Shown here in pieces: positions 55,772-64,000 of a stretch of DNA of 64,000 nt. Made by a program: the position numbers and the translations under genes. Positions within the stretch are counted from its first letter, which is position 1. Each line of letters begins with the position of its first letter. Under the pieces are notes generated by a model. That model had not been told where the DNA came from and made no database searches. It worked only from the letters and a program-made list of their open reading frames with translations. The DNA is from Capronia americana (Eukaryota; Ascomycota; Eurotiomycetes; Chaetothyriales; Herpotrichiellaceae): the NCBI GenBank assembly GCA_016110215.1, contig JADWQD010000008.1, forward strand, positions 992,001 through 1,056,000. The letters run 5' to 3'.

Positions 55772-56521
55772 ATGCTACAATTACCACCTGTAGGATCAAT
55801 GCGCGCGCCACGACCGCGACGTGCATACGTCCACAACATGAAGTTATTAAGCACAACCACACACTCCAAACGGGCATCAATAGACCTATTATTGTCGTCG
55901 TCGTGCGCGAGAGCGAGAGCGAGAACGACAGCAACACACACATCTCACCACCATCGTCGTCCTCTGCCATTCGTGGCATTGGCATGTATTCATAATAAAA
56001 CCCACAACACAACGACGAGATGGCAATCCGCGGCCCTGTCAACCACCACCACCACCACCACCACCTCACCGACCTCTCGAAAACCACTGCGTCTGAACTC
56101 CATCACCGCCGCCGAGCACGCCACTGTCCTCGCCTCCCAGCGCGTCAATCGACCAGTCAGCCCTCACTTGTCGATCTACAGGCCGCAGATAACATGGTAC
56201 TCTGGTGCGCTGATGCGGAACTGCGCCATCCTGATCACCGCGCCCGTATACATCTTTGGGGCGGCGTACCTGATCTCGCCGATCGTGGGCTGGCATCTCG
56301 ACACGACCAGTCTGGTCGCCTGGTTCGGAGGTCTGTCGCCGGCCGCGAGGGTGGCGATCAAGGCGTTTTTTGGATTTCCGTTCTGCTTCCATATCGTGCA
56401 CGGGATGAGGCATCTGATCTGGGACACGGGGATGATGTTGACGAACAGACAGGTTACGGTGAGCGGCTGGCTCGGACTGGGGATCAGTGTGCTCGCGACG
56501 GTGGGGTTGGTCTTGTGGTAG
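55772..56521 (+). CDS. SDH3: Succinate dehydrogenase cytochrome b560 subunit (complex II)
   Basis: Membrane anchor of complex II in the inner mitochondrial membrane; with SDH4 it binds haem b and ubiquinone. The frame gives 249 residues from ATG 55772. Family signatures are strong: ASQRVNRPVSPHLSIYRPQI (quinone-site Ser/Arg region), three transmembrane segments (about 163-185, 190-215 with FHIVHGMRHLIWD carrying the haem His, and 226-248). The mature part begins near residue 105. The preceding ~100 residues are Arg/Ser/Thr/His-rich and longer than the usual ~50-residue presequence; the true start may be a later ATG, or an unrecognised intron may lie between 55790 and 56010. The run of CACCACCACC codons at 56042-56066 encodes a poly-Thr tract in this frame. 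Confidence 0.88.
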   Translation: MLQLPPVGSMRAPRPRRAYVHNMKLLSTTTHSKRASIDLLLSSSCARARARTTATHTSHHHRRPLPFVALACIHNKTHNTTTRWQSAALSTTTTTTTTSPTSRKPLRLNSITAAEHATVLASQRVNRPVSPHLSIYRPQITWYSGALMRNCAILITAPVYIFGAAYLISPIVGWHLDTTSLVAWFGGLSPAARVAIKAFFGFPFCFHIVHGMRHLIWDTGMMLTNRQVTVSGWLGLGISVLATVGLVLW

Positions 56522-56754
56522 TAGTGTGCAAGTAGTCAATGACAATAACAATACACATTGACGGCAATCAAGCGTGCACGGGAGGAGGAAAACGAATCAC
56601 AAAAAAAAGGAAAGGAAAGGCGACGGAAACCACCGCAAGGGATCGATGACACGGCTGAAACACAGCTATCCATGCCATAAAAGTACCATACCGTACCCTA
56701 CGATATCATACCTGAGCTTACCCTACCGTAGCAAACCTATTTCAACTACACCCC

Positions 56755-57945
56755 TCAGGCCTCTTCTTCCGCCTCTGCCTTCCCCCGCGGCGTGTCGACC
56801 TTGTGCTTCCTCTCGCGCGTGTCGCAGCCCAACCACAACAAGTCCGGCCTACTGTAATGGCCGCAGATGTCGAGGAAACTGCGCGCCATGATGGCCATGC
56901 TGGGATCGATATCCGCCACGACAAGGCCCTCGGCCTTCTCCCCCAGCGGTTCCGTGAGCACGCGGCCGTCGGGCCCAATGACGGCAGAGAACCCGCCGCC
57001 GGGATTGTTCATCAACATGGCCTGGCCCGTGCCCATGGCGTCGATGCCCTTGGAGCCGAGCACGGTCGTGGCGTGCAGGACGAATGTCTGCGTCTCGATC
57101 GCGTATGTCTGTGAGAGATTTTGACAGCCTAAGGAAATACGGCGGGTACGTCAGGTCAGGTCAGGTCAATTCGATGGTGTAGATACATAGGTAGGCAAGG
57201 ACAAATGAGTGCAGTGGGCAGCCCGGGGGGAGTAGTGCGGACGTACCTTCCTTGGACATACTCCACAGCTCGGGACCCGCGTGAGGGCTCAACGGCGGCC
57301 AGCCCGCGACGTGGATGTCCTCCCTCTGTGTGGCGGTGTGATACTTCAGCAGGGGCTGACAGTGCTCCCAGCACGCGAGGCTGCCGACGCGCTTGCCGAG
57401 CTTGGTGTCCACGACGTTCAGCAGGCTGTTGCCGCTGGCGTCGCCGAAGATGGTGCGCTCCATGTGCGTGGGCTTGAGCTTGCGGCGGTGCATGAGCAGT
57501 TTGCCGTCGGCGTCGATGATGGCCTGCGCGATGTAGACCGAGTTATTGTCGTTCTCGGAGAAGCCCAGCGCGACGACGACGCCGTGCTGCTTGGCGCACG
57601 CTTGGATGGTGCGCATCTCGGCCGAATCCACCACCAGGGAGTTTTGGATGTATTTCGTCGAGAGCACTGGGTCGACTGGACGATGCCTGGGGATTTGTAC
57701 TCGTCGTCAGGGCTGTCGAACGGACGGGAAATGTAGACTCGAGAGACACGCTCAACTCACCATATCCACGCCGGGTAGCCGGGGATGAATGCCTCGGAGA
57801 ATCCAACGAGTTTGACGCCTTTGCTGGCCGCTTCGGCTATGATGGAGCAGGTCTTCTTCACGGAGGCGGCGAGGTCGAGCCACTCGGGCTCGTATTGAGC
57901 GGCTGCCACGCGGAGGGTGGATGGGGCGGGTGTTGCGCTGCCCAT
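56755..57945 (-). CDS. Nitrilase (C-N hydrolase family)
   Basis: It hydrolyses a nitrile directly to the carboxylic acid and ammonia. Three exons join in frame: 57945-57761, 57686-57247 and 57128-56755, giving 332 residues. The start is ATG 57945; the frame extends upstream only to a TTG. The catalytic triad is complete: Glu51 (GFSEAFIPGYP), Lys131 (HRRKLKPTHMER) and Cys167 (LACWEHCQPLLKYH). The GYPAWIW and CWEHxQPLLKY signatures belong to the true nitrilase branch (aryl/aliphatic nitrilase, cyanide hydratase), not the amidase branches. The cyanide hydratase subgroup is possible but less likely. The stop of the aldoxime dehydratase gene is 613 bases upstream on the same strand, which suggests the nitrile made by that enzyme is the substrate. 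Confidence 0.93.
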
Positions 57946-58558
57946 GTTTTCAATCGACTGTCTCAAAACCGTTGCGTTAAAGTGACGAGGGAACTGGGCC
58001 TGGCTGCTGAGTGTTTCACCTTCCCCGTGAGCAGCGGAGACGTCGGGATGTTGTTATATATCACAGATTCTGCTGCAGTAAGACGCACAAGAACAACGCA
58101 TTTGGAAGCGGATGCGAGCCTCACGATCTGAGCAGGTCACAACTAAGTGGGTAGGTGTGGCTGTCCGATAAGAGTAAGGCCCCTGGGTTCACGGTGTCGA
58201 GCCTAGGCGTATGCAGGCCTTCCAAGTTGCTCCGGCGGCACCATTCGTGCTGATAAGTCTCCGGCCTGAAAGGCCAGACGTCTAGATCTAGTATTGTGTA
58301 CTAATCGGTCAACTAGGCGTTCACATTGAGAGGAAACGAGAAGAGGGGTGGTCGGGCTTCTCGTATCGCTGGAGCGCGGGGTCTTCCTCGTGTCAAAATC
58401 ACGGCGCTATTTCCGCTCCTAAGAGCTGGAATCTCACCTGGTCTCGCTGATTGTCGCAACCTTATCGAGAACAAAGCGCAAGAAGGTATCTGATAGCTCC
58501 TGTTCTAACGGCAACTGTCAGGCTAAGGATAATCCCGCCAACTAAGGCACCTGCTGCT
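57946..58558. other. Intergenic region between aldoxime dehydratase and nitrilase
   Basis: Holds the nitrilase promoter and the 3' end of the upstream gene. No coding signal. Confidence 0.55.
58054..58060 (-). promoter_or_regulatory. Possible TATA element of the nitrilase gene
   Basis: TATATAA on the minus strand about 110 bases upstream of ATG 57945. Motif match only. Confidence 0.35.
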
Positions 58559-59635
58559 CTACAGGTTCTCAAGCAGCATGAGACCCGTCCCCTCATGACA
58601 GCCAATGTATTCGGCCTCCAAGTCGCCCTTCTTCAAGACGACCAGCTCAACCCAGATTGAGAGTTTGCCATTCTCGCCGTGCTTCCCACCGGGTCCATAC
58701 GCCTCGAACGTGGTCTGTCGCAACTTGACGTGGTCTTTGAAAGAGCGTCCGGCCAGCTCAAAATGGGCAAGATCGAGGAAGTACATCAACTGATTCGCCT
58801 CGGCAACGGCATCAGTGTCCACTTCCAAGTCAACGCCTGGCTCAAAGGTCGGCTTGGGCTTTTCATGGCCGATGTTGAAGGTGAAGGAGACGACTCCGTT
58901 CTTGTTCCGCTCAGTGTCCAGATGGTTCATCCAAGCGACAGCATGCGGCGCTAGCTTCTCTTTCCAGGTTTCGAGCTCCTCCTTCGGCAGGTTAGGCTGT
59001 CTCTGGCCTTCGCGACAGTAACACAGATTGTCGGGAATCTTGGTAATCTTGACCCTCCCACGCTTCGTATCGGTTGACGTGGAGGCTTTGGCAAGATCGA
59101 TCACTTGCTTCCCAGAGTCCGGATTGGCTTTTGCGACAGTGACGAGCGGAGATGTGAAAGTGTCGTTCGGGTCGGTGTGCTCGTCAGGATTATCACTCAA
59201 TCGATGTCGATACACGCCCCAATATCCTTCGTCGGAACTCTGCTTGAGTCCGAGCATGGTCGCCAGGCCAGACCTTTCGTACTGATTGGCTGCGAACATG
59301 TATCGCGACTTGGGAACGGTCATGACTTCGCGCCATACGCCAGCGTCGGCTGGCAATTCGTCCCAGAATTGCTTCACTTCAGGTGTTGCCTTCCACTTCT
59401 CGTAGTCTGCGGATTTGAGCCAGTATGCCACGAAAACGGTCGACCTGGGTCCATCGCGGGGAACACCGTGGCTCTCGTCCTGCAAGTGATCGACTCTCCC
59501 GGCGGACTGCCTGAGTAAGGTGTAAAGATCCGAGATTAATTTCTTCTTTTCAGGCGTCAGGCTGTCATGTTGCACGCCAAAGAGTCCATACGTGAAGACG
59601 AGGCCTTCGCCCTCCAAGTTTGCCAGGAATACCAT
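58559..59635 (-). CDS. Aldoxime dehydratase (haem-containing, phenylacetaldoxime-dehydratase type)
   Basis: These haem enzymes remove water from an aldoxime to give a nitrile. The frame has 358 residues from ATG 59635. Family features: YGLFGVQHDS near the start, FVAYWLKSADYEKWKATPEV, GVWREVMTVPKSRYMFA, GYWGVYRHRL, VSFTFNIGH, and a C-terminal block with IWVELVVLKK and EYIGCHEGTGLML, where the last resembles the conserved 'EYINCHxxTG' end. The haem and catalytic His residues lie in the last third of known enzymes; the His-containing segment DLAHFELAGRSFKDHVKL is the candidate region, but I cannot assign them without an alignment. The N-terminus is about 30-40 residues shorter than in bacterial homologues; an in-frame stop upstream and the lack of another ATG mean a short first exon may be missed. 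The nitrilase follows on the same strand. Confidence 0.8.
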   Translation of the reverse strand: MVFLANLEGEGLVFTYGLFGVQHDSLTPEKKKLISDLYTLLRQSAGRVDHLQDESHGVPRDGPRSTVFVAYWLKSADYEKWKATPEVKQFWDELPADAGVWREVMTVPKSRYMFAANQYERSGLATMLGLKQSSDEGYWGVYRHRLSDNPDEHTDPNDTFTSPLVTVAKANPDSGKQVIDLAKASTSTDTKRGRVKITKIPDNLCYCREGQRQPNLPKEELETWKEKLAPHAVAWMNHLDTERNKNGVVSFTFNIGHEKPKPTFEPGVDLEVDTDAVAEANQLMYFLDLAHFELAGRSFKDHVKLRQTTFEAYGPGGKHGENGKLSIWVELVVLKKGDLEAEYIGCHEGTGLMLLENL

Positions 59636-60724
59636 TGTGTTGCCGCTGGTATAGGAGCATAAGTCGCGAGGTAGAAGAAAGTGGTCAATCGAGAAATGGA
59701 CAACGCTCTGCCTTTGGGTTTTGGGACCATGTTAAATTGTGTCAACATAACCTTTCTGACTTGTGTAGGGAGACGAAGGTTTCCTGTTCAAAGGCTAGTG
59801 CTCGTATTGTGTCCGGTAGTTTGCAACGTGTACACCAGGATTGGACTGAAGGTGGCAGGATACGAATCGACACGAATCGCGCCCAGAATCGGCGATAGCC
59901 TCACGAGGAGGCTGGAACGCTCGCAGACATGGATCACTCTCCAACTAACGCGGCTGGTTGCCGCTTGGTTAGTTTTCTTACCTATTGGCTGCATCGAGAA
60001 CGGCTGAACGCAGAAAGATGGCTTGGTTTGGATGACTTCCTCTTTGCACACGGCCTTCCGCCGATATCAGCTGCAGCACTAGATCGCCGGGGAACGGACC
60101 AGCGAAGACACGCTCAGATATCCTAATGTGTGCCATCTGCGATAGCTGGTTTTGCCTAGATAGTCTTGAGGGTGCGAGAATGCTCAATAGCCTTCAATAA
60201 TCACTTAGCACACAACACGGGGACATTCGTGGCTAGAAGAACGAGTGAACTTGGGATTTGACGCAACGCGCAGGAGTCGGAGAGGATTGACCTTTTGCCG
60301 TCTGGTGTGAGCGGACGAGGCATCGACGCAGCGACGCAGCGAGTCAAGCATGTACCGTGCCCATCGCTCTATCCTGCTGTCAACATTTCATCCTCCTAAG
60401 CAAACGATGCAAGGACCACTTGCACAGAAATTAATGTGAGATCAGCTCAGCGGAAGCGGCGCATTACCAAGAGGAGGGGACAGTCGCCTCGGAGGTCAGT
60501 TCCCTGAGGTCATTGCAAAATGAAAGACGTCAGCGCAAGCATGAGCTCCATCTCAAGCCACGAGGACCCGTAATAAATACCTTCTATACTGTCTCAAGCG
60601 AAGGATAAGTAAGTATTCAAAACCATCGATCTTCTTTCCCACGACCTCCATCTTTCGTCCATTGCGTGATACAGTGATTCCCTCCCTGCGAAAGACTCCC
60701 AAGATCGCAAGCAAGACAACAACT
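59636..60724. other. Divergent intergenic region, no supported gene
   Basis: About 1.1 kb between the start of the aldoxime dehydratase gene and the small plus-strand gene. A missing first exon of the dehydratase could lie in the first few hundred bases. No other coding signal is convincing. Confidence 0.45.
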
Positions 60725-61114
60725 ATGGCTGGCGACAAATCCCTCAAAGAATCCGCGAAATCCAACCCCACAGCCCTGGGCGACCCTGTCTCGCTGAAGG
60801 CCGAGAAGTCAGACACCTCGCCCACGGAACAGGATCGACCGAACAAGAGCACCAGCGGGATCGAATCAGACAAGCCGAACCAGAGCGCGCAGAATCCCAC
60901 GCTGCAGCCGTCGGGCAAGCATAATGAGAGTTTGAAGGAGGTTGCGAAGAAGGATCTGGGCCAGGCGCAGAAAGGGAATCGCTCGATGATAGGAGATCCT
61001 GTCAGTCTGAAGGCCGAGACGAGCGACAGGGATCCAGTGACTGAGGGTGGCGAGCCAGAAGACGGGACCGGAAGGAGTGGCAAGGCAGGAAAGGGGAGGG
61101 ATTCAAAGCTCTAG
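60725..61114 (+). CDS. Small hydrophilic protein with two GDPVSLKAE repeats
   Basis: 129 residues from ATG 60725 (MAGDKSLKES). The product is rich in Lys, Ser, Asp, Glu, Gly and Pro, has no Cys or Trp, and is probably intrinsically disordered. The motif GDPVSLKAE(K/T)SD occurs twice (about residues 19-30 and 97-108), each followed by an acidic Pro-containing stretch. Small fungal proteins with a 'GDP(x)SLKAExSD' box are common and uncharacterised; their composition resembles LEA-like stress proteins, but that is inference. It sits between the aldoxime dehydratase and aldehyde dehydrogenase genes on the opposite strand. Confidence 0.75.
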   Translation: MAGDKSLKESAKSNPTALGDPVSLKAEKSDTSPTEQDRPNKSTSGIESDKPNQSAQNPTLQPSGKHNESLKEVAKKDLGQAQKGNRSMIGDPVSLKAETSDRDPVTEGGEPEDGTGRSGKAGKGRDSKL

Positions 61115-61316
61115 CGTTTGTTTGTTGAAGGGCAAGGTGCCGTCGGGGAGGACTGTGGACCTGGTATCTTGCAAGTCCAAGAGGGTGAGCCATCTCCAAC
61201 ATAGGATAATGGAAAAGAACGTCTGCAATGCCACTTTCAAATCATTGCGCGTCCTGGAATTCGATGATATGTTGATTTCACGTTTCTGTATATTCTTATC
61301 TCTCGTTGTACATCTC

Positions 61317-62883
61317 TCATCCCCGCGACGGCGTGGCTCCGTCCTTGAATGTGGTAATGGCCTTGACATTGGCATATGCCAAAATGCCCAGAGTGCCAAA
61401 TTCCGTCCCAATGCCGCTTTCCTTCACGCCGCCAAACTGGGCTTGAGGTCCCGCGGCCGGGAAGCTGTTGATCCAAACAGACCCAGCCTCCAGTTTGTCC
61501 GCGACTTCCTGCAACTTCTGCGGATCCTTACCAAACACTGTGGCGCCCAGGCCAGCCTTGGAATTGTTGGCCCGGCGGATGACTTCGTCGACGTCATCGT
61601 ATTTCAGCACCGGCACGATCGGCCCAAACGGCTCTTCCTGCACGATGTAGCTATCATCCGGCGGGTTGTCGATAATCGTGGGGTTGATGAAGAAACCATT
61701 CGACTCCGGGACATCGCCGGCCCCAAGCGCGAACTTGTATCCATGGTCCTTGGTGTCTTTGAAGAACGTCTTGACTTTCTCGTATTGCATGCTATTCTGG
61801 ATGGGGCCGAGCATGACGCCGTCGTCGTTCGAGCTGCCGACTTTCAGCGACTTGGTCACGTTGACGAGGGCTTCCAAGAAGGCATCGTAAATGGAGCTGT
61901 GGACGTAGATGCGCTTGGACGCGATACAGACTTGGGAGGTGTTGAAGAACGCGCCCTGCGGTGGTATTAGTTGGATCACTATGGGAATGAATGAGGCAGG
62001 GTCACGTACCATGGCAACCATAGGAGCGGCTTTGGAGATATCCGCGTCGGGAAGAACAATGGATGGATCGTTCCCGCCCATCTCCAGGGTGACTCTCTTG
62101 ACGGTCTTCGCAGCAGCGGCCATGACCTTCTTGCCCGTGGCGATTGAGCCGGTGAAGCTGATCTTGTGGATATCAGGATGGTCGACCAGTGCAGGACCCA
62201 GTTTGTCATCACCGCCGAGAGCCTGGACAAGGCCAGGCGGAAACACTTGGTTTGCAATCTCGACCATCTTCAATGCGGTGTATCTGGGCGGACGTCAGCG
62301 TTTCAACTGCAGAAGGGCTTCCTTCGACATACGGCGTGAAGGGGCTCGGCTTGACAATAATGGCATTCCCCATCTGCACTGCTGGCAACACTTTCCCCAA
62401 GCTCAGCAACAAGGGGAAGTTCCACGGGCATATCGCCGCGGCGACACCTAACGGCACAAACTTGTTCACAATCTTCCGATCCTCAAGATCGTATGTCTCG
62501 CCCTTGGGTTCTTTCAAGTTGATGTGCCAGTCCATGAAACCGGAGACACCTTTTACCTCCGCGGCCCCGAATTGGCGGGGCTTGCCTGTCTCCTTCAGCA
62601 GCAAGTCGATGAGCTCCTCCTGATAAGCTTCAATGGCGTCCTTGAAGCGCGCGATACGTTCGGTGCGGTATTCCCACGTCGTTGTCTTCCAGTCTGCATA
62701 GGCTTTATTGGCGGCGGCGACGGCATCTTCGATGTCTTCGGGTGTGGCAACAGGGACATCCCAGTTGGGTTGCTTTGTGGTGGGGTCGATACCATGGTAC
62801 TTTTGCTTCGAGCTGCGAGGGGAGCCGGCGACGATGTTGGAGAAGGTGTTGAAATCAACTGTCTCAAGCTTTGAGGGAGCCAT
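61317..62883 (-). CDS. NAD(P)-dependent aldehyde dehydrogenase
   Basis: It oxidises an aldehyde to the acid. Three exons join in frame: 62883-62333, 62283-62010 and 61955-61317, giving 487 residues. Motifs: PWNFPLLL and KPSPFTP (cofactor binding), FTGSIATG (229-234 region, Rossmann glycine motif), LEMGGNDPSIV with the general base Glu251, SQVCIASKR with catalytic Cys285, and EEPFGPIVPV. The start is ATG 62883 (MAPSKLETVDF). It looks cytosolic, with no targeting peptide, and is closest by pattern to the broad fungal ALDH group with 'EMGGNDPSIV' (betaine/salicylaldehyde/general ALDH). Substrate is unknown; given its neighbours it could act on the aldehyde related to the aldoxime/nitrile pathway. 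Confidence 0.93.
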
Positions 62884-64000
62884 GGCGGATGATACGGTCT
62901 ATCTGTATCTCACAGTTGATTTTGGTTCTTGTACGCGGGGAATGGATAAGCAAATGAGGCAAGCACACCAGACAGTCGAGAAAAACCTCACACCTACTTA
63001 TACCTGCACAATCTAGCCCTTATCGATCTTACCAGGAGTCCAGACATTCGGATTCTCTGCGGCCCGTGCACATTGGCCCTGAGAGGCGCGTAATCACTAC
63101 CCTGGCGGAGTGTGTGTGTGTAATGCTTGCCGACTCCAGAAAGACGGACTGCCCCGCACCCCAGTAAGTCGACGAGGGGCTCCTGGGCGACGAACTACGG
63201 TCTACGGCTATTCCACATCTGGTCAGTCAGATGGCAGCAACGTGCGTGAAAACGAGGTCATCTCCGTTGAGACGGCGATAAAGTTCCCACTGAACAAGGT
63301 TCGTCTATTACTGCAGTTGATTACTGGTGGTAATCGACAAAAAAAGATCGAGGTACTGAGCTACAGTGTTTTCGACAGAAGCGCCAGCCAGTCTAAGGAC
63401 CCATAGCAATCCCGAATGTAACTGGAGGCGATGGCAATGTAATACGGCCGAACCGAGCGCACTGGTCTACTTGACGATTCCGATGAAGACGCAGAGCTGA
63501 AGAAGGGATAGGGATTTTTGGGCCTATGATATTTGTCAACAGCTTGCTCGCCATTGCCCAGGCGGCCGAATGCGAAGTTGGTTGCTTGTCCCTGTTCGAG
63601 TGAGACCCATCCATCTGCTGAGATTGCGTTACGGCCTCCACTCAGCAGGAAGGATCTGTTGAAGCTTGCTTGGCAGGAGTAACATCGTGAATCATAGTGG
63701 ATGCTGCCATCCATTCTGGATTGCTGATACAGGATTACTAGCATAGTGCTTGTCCCCGATTTCCACGCACCGCTATCCGTATGGCGATGAGCAATGAAAC
63801 CGCCCCCGAAGGGACGCCTCATTGACTGCATGGTCAGGTAACCTAGATATTCACACCCTCGCCAACATGAAGTCCCGTTCACACCGGAGCACTGTGTCAA
63901 GGCCATAACACGCTGGGACAAACATGTCTGTGAAGAGCTTCGTCCGACTCCGAATGCCGCTAACTATGCAGTGAACTGAAGCTGACATGGGGCCATCTCG
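62884..64000. other. Right-end region, no supported gene
   Basis: About 1.1 kb upstream of the aldehyde dehydrogenase start. A minus-strand frame of 186 codons (63361-63921) is open, Ser-rich and without a family motif; it may be chance or an exon of a gene running off the window. The first ~150 bases are the aldehyde dehydrogenase promoter. Confidence 0.4.

Noticed and set aside
61047..61970. 307-codon plus-strand frame
   Set aside because: Antisense shadow of the aldehyde dehydrogenase last exon; its apparent length comes from the codon bias of the real gene.
63361..63921. 186-codon minus-strand frame near the right end as a gene
   Set aside because: No recognisable domain or clear start; could be an exon of a gene outside the window, so not called.
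1..64000. CRISPR array, bacterial operons or ribosome-binding sites
   Set aside because: The window is eukaryotic (spliceosomal introns throughout); the tandem repeats at 41.7-42.2 kb have no regular spacer structure.

Overview
The window is a stretch of nuclear chromosome from a filamentous ascomycete (Pezizomycotina). The evidence is the set of short (about 50-75 base) GT..AG introns, the Egh16-like secreted protein, two HET-domain genes, a CYP52-type P450 and fungus-specific regulator-like proteins. I cannot name the genus from sequence alone. Most genes are split, and several naive open frames begin inside introns or at non-ATG codons, so the starts and exon joins given here were worked out by hand.

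Left part (1-21.8 kb): a six-exon gene for an 869-residue protein with a repeated Cys/Trp helix motif; a four-exon regulator-like gene; a secreted Egh16/Gas1-like protein; a divergent pair of housekeeping genes (cytosolic methionyl-tRNA synthetase and LTO1); a secreted SMP-30/gluconolactonase-like protein; a HET-domain gene; and a three-exon CYP52-like P450.

Middle part (21.8-43.5 kb): about 21.7 kb with no intact recognisable gene. It is a graveyard. Pieces of a Tc1/mariner transposase, a Ty3/gypsy-type integrase, a SNF2-type ATPase, a P-loop ATPase/helicase-like protein, and JmjC-like, Ulp1-like, BTB-like and GIY-YIG-like fragments all lie on the minus strand and are broken by frameshifts and stops. 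Several local direct and tandem repeats are mixed in, the largest a run of about five ~100-base units at 41.74-42.24 kb. By eye the base composition is balanced, so this does not look like classic RIP decay.

Right part (43.5-64 kb): xylitol dehydrogenase and mitochondrial D-lactate dehydrogenase in tandem; a 2-oxoglutarate/Fe(II) oxygenase converging on a second HET gene; a broken tRNA-Arg(UCG) gene; a regulator-like protein without a visible zinc cluster; SDH3 of complex II; then nitrilase, aldoxime dehydratase, a small repeat protein and an aldehyde dehydrogenase.

The clearest functional link is the same-strand pair of aldoxime dehydratase (aldoxime to nitrile) and nitrilase (nitrile to acid), with an aldehyde dehydrogenase 1.7 kb further on. 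Together they form a plausible aldoxime-nitrile catabolic cluster. The two HET genes lie on either side of the relic island, and the methionyl-tRNA synthetase/LTO1 pair shares a 385-base divergent promoter region.
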